Below the pieces are notes generated by a model that was given only the letters and a program-made list of their open reading frames with translations, did not search any database and was not told where the DNA came from. A stretch of 35,579 nucleotides of DNA from Lachnospiraceae bacterium (GTDB lineage Bacteria > Bacillota > Clostridia > Lachnospirales > Lachnospiraceae), in the NCBI GenBank assembly GCA_028689585.1, contig JAQVCW010000036.1, positions 1-35,579 of the forward strand, read 5' to 3'. Made by a program: the position numbers and the translations under genes. Below are positions 22,232-29,094 of the stretch, piece by piece. Numbering within the stretch: position 1 is the first letter of the stretch; each line of letters begins with the position of its first letter.

Positions 22232-22349
22232 GGGGACGGTTCTCGGCCATTAAGGGGACGGTTCTCTAAAAATCAGAGAACCGTCCCCTCTTTTGCCCTC
22301 TTTTGGCCCACTTTGGAGAACCGTCCCCTCTTTTAGAGAACCGTCCCCC
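22223..22349. repeat. GGGGACGGTTCTC inverted repeat array
   Basis: GGGGACGGTTCTC occurs at 22232-22244 and 22254-22266, and its reverse complement at 22276-22288, 22316-22328 and 22336-22348. The first two lie in a 22-bp tandem (22223-22244, 22245-22266) that includes the stop codon of the GGDEF-EAL gene. Copies two and three form a long perfect hairpin followed by CTTTT, a strong terminator. Read leftward, the last copies can terminate spoIIID. The motif resembles dispersed repeats of Clostridia. Confidence 0.75.
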
Positions 22350-22353
22350 TCTT

Positions 22354-22500
22354 TTATCCAACTTTCTGGTGCATGTACTTTTCCCTCGTAGCCAGTCCAC
22401 CCCGGATGTGGCGTTCCGCCTTGTTCTGATTCAGCACCTTCCTGGTCTCCCGCGCCAGGGATGGATTGATGGCTTCCAATCGCTCTGTGCAGTCTTTATG
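22354..22500 (-). pseudogene. spoIIID: SpoIIID C-terminal half (displaced exon-like part of split gene)
   Basis: Open frame of 48 codons from the His codon CAT (22500-22498) to TAA at 22354: HKDCTERLEAINPSL, then KAERHIRGGLATREKYMHQ. The INPSLA and (K/S)xRHxRGGxAT(R/K)xKY blocks are diagnostic of the C-terminal half of SpoIIID, a sporulation mother-cell DNA-binding protein acting between sigma-E and sigma-K. It has no start codon or ribosome site of its own; the frame runs into the recombinase gene. It continues exactly from codon 38 of the N-terminal part at 25956-25843, 3.3 kb away. It is not a decayed gene: both halves are intact and in frame after removal of the intervening DNA. Confidence 0.88.
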
Positions 22501-24031
22501 TGTGGGAGTTACTAACAAGAACGCTTTGTTCCAAGCCGATATCGGACAGCAGTTTCAGGTAAACGTCAATCTTTCCATGCTCGTCCACCACGATTTTGTC
22601 TATCACTCGTTTGAGCTGGGCATTAGTCATGTGCTCCATGGCCAGGATACTTTCCAAGTCCTTAAAGGTGTTGTGCAGCACCTGCTCCAGTTGGTCGCCC
22701 TTGCTTAAATTGTATTTCACCAGCTTCAGCTCATTCTTACACTTTTCGATTTCGATATTCAGAGCAGATACCTTTTCTCGCAGCTCCTCTCGGGTAATCA
22801 GCTCGTCCTCGTACATATCCATGTATTTTTTGCGGGTCTTGCTCGCCTTTGCAAGATGCTCGGTCAGCTCCTGCTCATATTCAGAATTATCATCCCTGCT
22901 GTGATAAATGCGGTTAAACTCTGCCACAATGTTTTTGATGGCGTCCTGCCTTGTGCTTAAAATCCCAGCGAAGTATTCCTTGAGAGCATCGGTCAGCTCC
23001 TGCTCGTCCACTTTTGTGGTGTTATTGCAGCTATCCTTGCCGTTGGCGTTGCGCCCACTGCATACCCACTTGATGTAGGTGTTCTTGTAGCAGCGCTCGG
23101 TGCGGCGGAAGCTGTACCCACAGCAGGCACATTTGATTAAGGTAGAATATAAATGCTTGTTACTCTGCCGCTCGTGGTTGATGTTGAAGGAATTATTGCG
23201 TTGCTCCAAAAGCCTGGCCGCCTTCACAAAGGTGTCGTCCTCGATGATGCGCAGCTCGGGCTTGTCCATGACGTACCACTCGCTCTCATCCCTATCCGCA
23301 CGAACACCGGTTAGAAAATCCGCCACCTCTTGCTTGCCATTGATCACTTTTCCCGTATAAAGCTCGTTGGTAAGGATGCGGCTGATGGCGTTTTGCGACC
23401 ACTTGCACTCCCGCTTTGTCCGGATGCCCTCGCTGTTGAGTATTTGCGCGATTTTGTTTGCGCCGTAACCTCCATTGAGGTATAAGTCAAAGATGCGCTG
23501 AATTATTTTTGCTTCAAATTCGTTGATGGTGAGATTAAAATAGTCCCCCTTGATTTTATCATAGCCATATACAATATTGGGAACCCGCCCCTTTTCGGCA
23601 TTTATCTTCTTGCCAAACTTCACACGTTTGGAGGTATTGGCGCTCTCCTCCTGTGCCAGTGCACCAAAGATGGTAAGCACAAACTCACTGTTGCCCATAG
23701 AGGTCATATTGGCAGTCAAAAACTGGGTTTCAATGCCAAGTGCTTTGAGCTGGCGGGTGCTGTTGAGCAAATCCACCGTATTTCTGGCAAAACGGGAAAT
23801 ATCCTTTACCACCACCATGTCAAATAATCCATGTCTGGCATCACGCATAAGGCGCTGGAACTCGGTGCGGTTCTTTATTTTTACCCCGGAAATTCCTTCA
23901 TCGGCGTAGATACGGACAAGGTTATCTCCTGTTTTACTGGTGTATTCTTCAAAAAAACCTTTTTGTGCTTCAAGGCTGTTTAGCTGATCTGCCTTGTCTG
24001 TCGATACCCGGCAATAGGCTGCTATATTCAT
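22496..24031 (-). CDS. Large serine recombinase of the spoIIID element
   Basis: A 511-residue recombinase. The catalytic resolvase domain is N-terminal (MNIAAYCRVSTDKADQ, nucleophile Ser10; DMVVVKDISRFARN; MGNSEF...EESANTSKRV). The large-recombinase region follows (NGGYGANKIAQILNSEGI; ISRILTNELYTGKVING), then a zinc ribbon (CACCGY ... C) and a coiled coil (about residues 375-440). ATG at 24031 has AGGAG six bases upstream; an in-frame GTG at 24064 is less likely. It lies inside split spoIIID, on the same strand. Its stop TAA is formed across the att core: ACAT plus the next AA of the spoIIID C-terminal half. Serine recombinases of this type excise skin elements from sigK in sporulating cells. 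Confidence 0.93.
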   Translation of the reverse strand: MNIAAYCRVSTDKADQLNSLEAQKGFFEEYTSKTGDNLVRIYADEGISGVKIKNRTEFQRLMRDARHGLFDMVVVKDISRFARNTVDLLNSTRQLKALGIETQFLTANMTSMGNSEFVLTIFGALAQEESANTSKRVKFGKKINAEKGRVPNIVYGYDKIKGDYFNLTINEFEAKIIQRIFDLYLNGGYGANKIAQILNSEGIRTKRECKWSQNAISRILTNELYTGKVINGKQEVADFLTGVRADRDESEWYVMDKPELRIIEDDTFVKAARLLEQRNNSFNINHERQSNKHLYSTLIKCACCGYSFRRTERCYKNTYIKWVCSGRNANGKDSCNNTTKVDEQELTDALKEYFAGILSTRQDAIKNIVAEFNRIYHSRDDNSEYEQELTEHLAKASKTRKKYMDMYEDELITREELREKVSALNIEIEKCKNELKLVKYNLSKGDQLEQVLHNTFKDLESILAMEHMTNAQLKRVIDKIVVDEHGKIDVYLKLLSDIGLEQSVLVSNSHT

Positions 24032-24143
24032 ATCCGGCTCCTGTCTGTACGCTTTTACACGCACGTATCATTTTGCTTACTTTACAAAGCGCATTATTTA
24101 TTTAGAACATCCTGTTGCATCTATTATATTTTATAGATATGTG

Positions 24144-24182
24144 AAAAGGCAAGAGAAACCGGCGTTACACCGATTCCTCTTA
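24144..24182 (-). terminator. Terminator after the small element ORF
   Basis: AAGAGGAATCGG (24181-24170) pairs with CCGGTTTCTCTT (24162-24151) with a mismatch, followed leftward by GCCTTTT. T-rich sequence on the other side (24185-24190) could serve the opposite direction. It begins right at the stop codon of the ORF at 24311-24180. Confidence 0.6.
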
Positions 24183-24311
24183 CCTTTTTTCTGCCTCTTC
24201 ACTATGTAACAGAGTCTCACTTACCTGTGCCCTGGCAACCTCCGCAGATATTTTGATTAACTCCTTTGCAACTTCTTCTACGGTGTTTGGATTGTGAAAA
24301 GTGATATTCAG
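24180..24311 (-). CDS. Small recombinase-associated ORF (HNPNT-type), apparent CTG start
   Basis: A 43-residue frame reading (L)NITFHNPNTVEEVAKELIK, then helical and acidic (VARAQVSETLLHSEEAEKR). Small proteins opening with (V/I)xFHNPNT are repeatedly found beside large serine recombinases in Clostridia; their role is unknown. A perfect GGAGG lies 9 bases before the first codon, which here is CTG rather than ATG, GTG or TTG. So either CTG is used or the start has mutated. As a small protein next to the recombinase it is a candidate excision directionality factor, which is inference only. Confidence 0.5.
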   Translation of the reverse strand: MNITFHNPNTVEEVAKELIKISAEVARAQVSETLLHSEEAEKR

Positions 24312-24404
24312 CTTCCAACACCTCCAATGTTTTAAGTTATTCTATCCTATGAAAGTGGTTCTCAGGATATGTGGACAATTTCACAAAGCAGGCGGCAGTT
24401 ATCG

Positions 24405-25604
24405 TTAATAGCTTTTACTTAACAGGAAATCTGCAAGGTGCATGATTTTTACCCCATTGATGTTCCCGGCGGCCAACTCATCCAGCGTGACCACATACTT
24501 GGGGTAATGGTCTTTGATTTCCAGCAGATTGGCAACCTCACGGTCGGATTCCTCGGGCAGTCTGCGGCAGACCTGCACATAAATGCGTTCATCACGCTGC
24601 ACCGCTATAAAGTCCACCTCTTTGGTTTCATTTTTGCCCACATACACCTCATAGCCTTTTCTGCGCAGTTCAAAATACACGAGGTTTTCCAGCATGGCCG
24701 CAATGGATTTTGGATTAAAGCCCATTATACAGTACTTCAGAGAGGCATCCGCCAGATAAAATTTTTCCTGCGTTTTCAGCACCGACTTGCCCTGCAAATC
24801 GTATCTGGAACAGCGGTAGATCACAAAAGCCTTTTCCAGCCACTCCAAATAATTGTACACCGTTTCTACCGATAGGGCACGCCCCTCGCTTTTTAAGAAC
24901 TTCACGATTGCATTGGCGGAAAAGGTCTTGCCCACGTTCTCCACAATATACCTTACAACACGGTTAAACAGATCAAAGTTCTTTACCTGATGACGCTTTG
25001 TAATATCGCTGGTAATCACGGAAGTATAGATGCCCTCCACGATTTGATAAGAGGATCGCTCATCAAAATTTCCCAAAGCAACAATCGGGAACCCTCCCAT
25101 ACGAATGTATTCGTTAAGCAGTTCCTTTTCAGACAGTTTATTGTCTTTTTTAAACTCCAAATATTCGTCAAAGGACAGCGTATAAACAGGAATCGAAATA
25201 TATCTTCCGGTCAGGTAGGTAGATATTTCACCGGACATCAGCTTGGAATTGGATCCGGTCACATAAATATCTGTGTTCGCATCCTCAAGCAGGCTGTTGA
25301 CCGCCTTTTCCCACCCATCTATCTCCTGCACTTCATCTAACAGCAGGTAATAGCGGTCAGTATCCTTTATCTTTTCTTTAATCCCCTGATACATTTCCTT
25401 TGAAGTCATGCCATCCTCAAAGTTTTCCGAGGTGTACCGCATACTGATAATATGATCCTCGGCAATGCCGCTCTCCACCAATTCCTTAGCCAGCATCTCC
25501 AAAATGGTGGATTTGCCGCAGCGTCTGATCCCGGCCAGTATTTTCACAAGCGGCACATCCCGATAGGTTCTGAGCAGTTCTAAATAGCGTGGTCTTAGTA
25601 TCAT
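24405..25604 (-). CDS. AAA-family ATPase with DUF4143 domain
   Basis: A 399-residue protein. The AAA_14 ATPase domain is N-terminal: Walker A GIRRCGKST (about residues 25-33), Walker B YYLLLDEVQEID (about 85-96) and the sensor motif YVTGSNSKLMSGE. The C-terminal DUF4143 domain ends with a nuclease-like fold (ETKEVDFIAVQ). Proteins of this type are abundant in gut Firmicutes and Bacteroidetes; their cellular role is not established. It is carried inside the spoIIID element, transcribed toward the recombinase, and preceded by two 32-bp direct repeats that probably regulate it. AAGAAGGG precedes ATG. It appears intact. Confidence 0.88.
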   Translation of the reverse strand: MILRPRYLELLRTYRDVPLVKILAGIRRCGKSTILEMLAKELVESGIAEDHIISMRYTSENFEDGMTSKEMYQGIKEKIKDTDRYYLLLDEVQEIDGWEKAVNSLLEDANTDIYVTGSNSKLMSGEISTYLTGRYISIPVYTLSFDEYLEFKKDNKLSEKELLNEYIRMGGFPIVALGNFDERSSYQIVEGIYTSVITSDITKRHQVKNFDLFNRVVRYIVENVGKTFSANAIVKFLKSEGRALSVETVYNYLEWLEKAFVIYRCSRYDLQGKSVLKTQEKFYLADASLKYCIMGFNPKSIAAMLENLVYFELRRKGYEVYVGKNETKEVDFIAVQRDERIYVQVCRRLPEESDREVANLLEIKDHYPKYVVTLDELAAGNINGVKIMHLADFLLSKSY

Positions 25605-25615
25605 AATGTCGCCCT

Positions 25616-25688
25616 TCTTTTTCCTTGATATAAATAAAAACCTTTTAATTTTTATATCTTTTTACTTGAAATAGATAAAAACTTTTTA
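25616..25688 (-). promoter_or_regulatory. 32-bp direct repeats in the leader of the DUF4143 ATPase gene
   Basis: 25616-25647 and 25657-25688 are two 32-bp copies (period 41) with the core GTTTTTAT(C/T)TAT(A/T)TCAAG on the minus strand. They start 12 bases before the ATPase ATG and lie across its presumed promoter and leader, consistent with operator or autoregulation sites. Confidence 0.6.
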
Positions 25689-25824
25689 TTATCTTCAAGT
25701 ATATCTTTATTCTATGCAAAAAGCAAGTGAATTATGTAAATAATCCACTTGCTTTTGCTATCACCTATTTAAAATATACGGTCGGCACTCCATGTGCTCT
25801 ATTTCATCTCAATCCGCAACCGTT

Positions 25825-25956
25825 CTATATCGTTACAACCGCATGTACCGTAGATTTACTAACTCCAAACTTCTTCGCCGTCTGCCGCACAGTGGCTCTG
25901 TGCTCCACGATATAATTAGCGATGTCTACCGCCCTCTCCTCGATATAATCCTTCAA
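25825..25956 (-). pseudogene. spoIIID: SpoIIID N-terminal half (split gene, promoter-proximal part)
   Basis: TTG at 25956 opens a frame reading (M)KDYIEERAVDIANYIV, then TVRQTAKKFGVSKSTVH, the helix-turn-helix of SpoIIID, up to His38 (25845-25843). After that come five unrelated codons (AVVTI) and a TAG at 25825, so the current product is a 43-residue truncated protein lacking the C-terminal DNA-binding region. The start has a GGGG site 8 bases upstream. A sigma-E-like box (CATACATT, 25993-25986) lies upstream, as expected for spoIIID. The gene resumes at 22500. Before excision no functional SpoIIID can be made, which makes excision a prerequisite for late mother-cell gene expression. Confidence 0.9.
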
Positions 25957-25985
25957 AATAAAAACCCCTGCCTGCTTGTTTTTAC

Positions 25986-26010
25986 AATGTATGCGCAGGC
26001 TTTGGAGGGT
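25986..26010 (-). promoter_or_regulatory. Sigma-E-like promoter of split spoIIID
   Basis: On the minus strand CATACATT (25993-25986) equals the sigma-E -10 consensus. A TAATAC-like -35 lies about 16 bases upstream, a loose match. spoIIID is a known sigma-E target in Bacillus. The start point would be about 22 bases from the TTG codon. Confidence 0.6.
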
Positions 26011-26117
26011 ATTACTGATTTGGGGCTTCTCTGATGGCAGAAACTTAAATAATGTTAAATGCCGAAAACTTAGCAGCTCAAAACCTAGCAGATCAAAACA
26101 ATCAGTTATCTTTTGTC

Positions 26118-27143
26118 TTAGTCTTTTGTTGTCTGCTTTTTCTTTTCTTTCTCCAGCTTCTTCTTTTCTTTCTCCAGCTTCTTCTTTTCTTTCTCTATTT
26201 CTTTTTCAAACCGCTTCTTATCCTTATCCCACGTCTTATATGCCTCATCCCCGCGGTGATCCGTCAGTATATTTTTTTCTGCCAGATACTTTCCAAAATA
26301 AGCGGTAGCTTTCCTGGCGCCATCATAATTGAGGTGTTCCCCCTGGTCCTTCGTTTCCGTTTTCCAGTCAATGCCGACTTCCTCTTCCTTCATGTTCATA
26401 TCGAAGTAGACAACTCCAAGCTCCCGGGCCAATGAGTCTATGATATTATGCCGGTCCATATTCCAGTCTTTTCTGCTGGGAACACTGAGCAGGATCAGCT
26501 CTGCTCCATTCTCTTTGCAGACCCTGGCAATTTTTTTCAATTCTTTTCGGTTTCTGCCCGGCACTGCGTCATCCGGTCCGGCTGGCTTGACCTCTTTCTT
26601 TTTGGTCTTAATCCCGTCCACATCCGGTTTGTAAGCAAAACCCTTGCTGCTGCTCCTGTAGGTATATTCCGGCTGCCGAAACAATTCGTCAGGCTTCATT
26701 TTTTTCCAGCGGTCATGGTATCGGAGCACGGGAAGCACCCGCTCCGCCCGGTTCTGTACAGCGGCGCCATTGGTATATTCCCGGAATAAAGCATCCGTTT
26801 CCAGAAATACCATCTTCGGTGACTGGTTCCGGAACGCTTTCTCCACAAACTCCTCGGTATAAAATAATTTCTGCGACGGTGTGCTGCAAAGGTAAGAAGT
26901 AAAACCATACTGCTCCCAGATCAGCAGCGGATCAATGGTGCAGAACGCCAGGCTGTCACCCACTACAAGCACATCAATGGTATTCTTCCCCTCCGCCAAT
27001 ATGCCGTTTGCACTCTCATCCTCCATGCCGGCTTCTTCCTTATTATCTTTCGGAATCATGGCATAGGAGGCCGCTGACAGAAGTAAAAGCAGGCCAGCCG
27101 CAAACAGGAGGCCGGATAAAATATGTTTTATATAAATACGCAT
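26118..27143 (-). CDS. SGNH-hydrolase-like membrane-anchored protein (DltD-like role)
   Basis: A 341-residue protein with one N-terminal membrane helix (about residues 8-28) and an extracellular SGNH/GDSL fold: VVGDSLAF (about 61-68, the Gly-Asp-Ser block), LLSVPSR, and EHLNYDGARKA (His near 283) as the catalytic His/Asp region. The tail (about 305-341) is a pure charged coiled coil made of near-identical KKKLEKE units, encoded by 21-bp tandem repeats at 26141-26205. It is the last gene of the dlt-like operon and starts 12 bases after the MBOAT gene. DltD and AlgX-type partners complete acyl transfer outside the membrane; this protein probably does the same. Confidence 0.8.
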   Translation of the reverse strand: MRIYIKHILSGLLFAAGLLLLLSAASYAMIPKDNKEEAGMEDESANGILAEGKNTIDVLVVGDSLAFCTIDPLLIWEQYGFTSYLCSTPSQKLFYTEEFVEKAFRNQSPKMVFLETDALFREYTNGAAVQNRAERVLPVLRYHDRWKKMKPDELFRQPEYTYRSSSKGFAYKPDVDGIKTKKKEVKPAGPDDAVPGRNRKELKKIARVCKENGAELILLSVPSRKDWNMDRHNIIDSLARELGVVYFDMNMKEEEVGIDWKTETKDQGEHLNYDGARKATAYFGKYLAEKNILTDHRGDEAYKTWDKDKKRFEKEIEKEKKKLEKEKKKLEKEKKKQTTKD

Positions 27144-27155
27144 AGACAGCCTCCC

Positions 27156-28790
27156 TTAAAAGTTCGCATAGATGGGATCCACCGGAATGTATCCTAAACC
27201 ATATGCGCCAAAAATCACAATAAAAAGAATCAATCCGTAAAGAACCGCCCATCGAAGCACCACCGGCTGCTTTGCCAGAGTTTCTCTTATTTTGATTCCC
27301 TTTTCATTCAAAATGCTGATTGCAAGCACGATCAGCAGGGTAATTCCCACAATGAGAAGATCATAGGCATCAATTCCCATTTTTGACAGCAGTGCCTTGT
27401 CCAGAGTGGTAAAATGAAAATCCGTTATCATGGAGCGAAGCATTACAAATCCTGCCTTCAGCCGCTCTGCACGGAAAAACAGTTCACCGATCACTACAAG
27501 GATACCGGTCCGCACAATCTGAAACAGCCGGTAAAGGAAATGCCCGGTTGGGATATGCAGCTTTCCAGTCACCCATTTCACCCCCGGTTCCGCTATGTTG
27601 CCCCACAGGATCAATGCAAAATGATACATTCCGAAAAATATGTAATGCCATCCGGCGCCATGCCACAGGCCGTTGCACAGCCACACGCAGAACAGAGCCA
27701 CAGCTCCTGCCAGCAGCGGTCCGAAATGATTTCCGATTTTCTTTCTGGCTGCTGTCGTCATTTTTTTCATGGGACGGGCCGATATCACCGGATAAAAAAT
27801 GTAATCCCGAAACCACGCTCCCAGCGTAATGTGCCACCGTTTCCAAAATTCAGATATGGATCTGGAGAAAAAAGGACGCTGAAAATTCTCCGGCATTGTA
27901 ATGCCAAAGATCTGTGCCGTTCCGATAACCGCATCCATCGTTCCGGAGAAATCCATATAAAGCTGCACCGTATAACAGACTGCAGCCATTGCAATAACTC
28001 CGCCCTCATAGTCTGTGTAATTTTGAAATACCGTCTGTATCAGCGGATTCAGGCGATCCGCCACCACCAGCTTTTTCATAAAACCATAAAGAATTCTCTG
28101 AATTCCCATAGTCAGGTTCGCGTAACTTATCCCCTTCGCTTCCCAAAGCTGTCCCGCGGTTTCTCCGTAGCGGCAGATAGGGCCTTCCACAATCTGAGGG
28201 AAAAAGCTCATAAACAGCCCCAATCGGAACAGATTATCATCCGCTTCTATCGTTCCCCGGTACACATCAAACAGATAGGAGACTGCCTGCATTGTGAAAA
28301 AAGAAATTCCGACCGGTACCAGAAAAGACGGAATCGTAAATTCCAGAGGCAGGTGCAGATGAGCCAGAACCGCATTCACATTCATTGTGAAAAAACGGGT
28401 ATATTTCAGATAAAGCAATACACCGAAACTACAGACCGCTGCAAAGAGCAGCACTCTGCGCTGTTTTGCCAGATAACATTTTTTCAGCGCTTTCTTGTTT
28501 TCCTTTTCTGTATGCTTCAGCTCCTCATCTCTCTGGAGCTGAATTCTCGCCAGCCAGATGCCGAAATAATGAACTGACAGCGTAGACAGCGCCAGATAAA
28601 CCACCAGTTTACCGCTGATGAACCAGAAAAAAGCATAACTGCAGAGCAGCAGAAAATACTTTTTCATCTTCTTCGGCACAATGCTGTAGCCGATAATCGT
28701 CAGCGGTAAAAAACCGGCCAGATAGGCCAGGGAAAAATAAGAAGTCATCTGAGAAAACCGTCCTGCCATAAACAGTGATGACAACGGCAT
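27156..28790 (-). CDS. MBOAT family acyltransferase (DltB/AlgI-like)
   Basis: A 544-residue polytopic membrane protein. The conserved MBOAT block is clear: SISEFWKRWHITLGAWFRDYIF, given by its core RWHITLGAWFRDY, and the catalytic His region GLWHGAGWHYIFFG. MBOAT proteins move an acyl group from a carrier protein across the membrane onto cell-envelope polymers, as DltB does with D-alanine and AlgI with acetate. ATG at 28790 follows the carrier protein stop by one base, with GGAGGA upstream, so the two are tightly coupled. In this operon the donor would be the carrier at 28792-29022 and the outer partner the SGNH protein. Confidence 0.92.
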   Translation of the reverse strand: MPLSSLFMAGRFSQMTSYFSLAYLAGFLPLTIIGYSIVPKKMKKYFLLLCSYAFFWFISGKLVVYLALSTLSVHYFGIWLARIQLQRDEELKHTEKENKKALKKCYLAKQRRVLLFAAVCSFGVLLYLKYTRFFTMNVNAVLAHLHLPLEFTIPSFLVPVGISFFTMQAVSYLFDVYRGTIEADDNLFRLGLFMSFFPQIVEGPICRYGETAGQLWEAKGISYANLTMGIQRILYGFMKKLVVADRLNPLIQTVFQNYTDYEGGVIAMAAVCYTVQLYMDFSGTMDAVIGTAQIFGITMPENFQRPFFSRSISEFWKRWHITLGAWFRDYIFYPVISARPMKKMTTAARKKIGNHFGPLLAGAVALFCVWLCNGLWHGAGWHYIFFGMYHFALILWGNIAEPGVKWVTGKLHIPTGHFLYRLFQIVRTGILVVIGELFFRAERLKAGFVMLRSMITDFHFTTLDKALLSKMGIDAYDLLIVGITLLIVLAISILNEKGIKIRETLAKQPVVLRWAVLYGLILFIVIFGAYGLGYIPVDPIYANF

Positions 28791-28791
28791 C

Positions 28792-29022
28792 TTAATCCTC
28801 CTCCTGCAGTCTCTGTATCATGCTCCACATTGCTTCTGCAGAATTAAAGTTAGCCGGAACAATCTCCACAGCAGGAATTGTAATATCAAATTCGTCTTCC
28901 AGCTCCGCGATCAGGGAAATGATCATCAGGGAGCTGAGATGATGCCCGCTCACCAGTTCTTTGCAGTTTTCATAATCAATACCTGATTGGATTTCCTCCA
29001 AAATTTCCATTAATCTTTCCAT
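28792..29022 (-). CDS. Acyl/aminoacyl carrier protein (DltC-like)
   Basis: A 76-residue, acidic, four-helix carrier. The phosphopantetheine attachment site is GHHLSSLMIISLIAELE, with Ser31 the likely modified residue and Ser30 replacing the usual Asp of the DSL motif; EDEFDITIP is the conserved helix III start. Size and position match DltC. It lies between the PLP enzyme and the MBOAT gene. Its likely job is to hold the amino acid activated by the adenylation enzyme as a thioester for transfer by the MBOAT protein. Confidence 0.85.
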   Translation of the reverse strand: MERLMEILEEIQSGIDYENCKELVSGHHLSSLMIISLIAELEDEFDITIPAVEIVPANFNSAEAMWSMIQRLQEED

Positions 29023-29094
29023 ATTCTCTCCATCCTCTCTTTGAGTAAATCATACAATCCGACTTCGTCGTCTTGGTTCTGCTTCGCCGGGCAA

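Larger units (their letters stand above)
22502..25846. mobile_element. Skin-like intervening element splitting spoIIID (3345 bp)
   Basis: Bounded by two copies of ATGT (ACAT on the coding strand), at 22498-22501 and 25843-25846. Recombination between them leaves one copy and joins GTA-CAT to AAA-GAC, restoring spoIIID in frame. Content: a serine recombinase, a 43-residue ORF, an AAA/DUF4143 ATPase and about 0.5 kb of AT-rich leader. Just inside or outside each core on the coding strand lies GTTAGTAA, which may be part of the attachment arms. No conjugation, phage or resistance genes are present. Confidence 0.85.

Noticed and set aside
22223-22349. CRISPR array
   Set aside because: The repeats are 13 bp, in both orientations and with irregular short gaps; no cas genes are nearby.
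22354-22500. TnpV-like transposon protein fragment
   Set aside because: The HIRGGLATREKY end resembles TnpV-type tails, but INPSLA and the exact in-frame continuation from the SpoIIID helix-turn-helix at 25956-25843 fit SpoIIID much better.
27414-28577. 387-residue open frame on the plus strand
   Set aside because: It is antisense to the MBOAT gene, has no family features and lacks a ribosome site.
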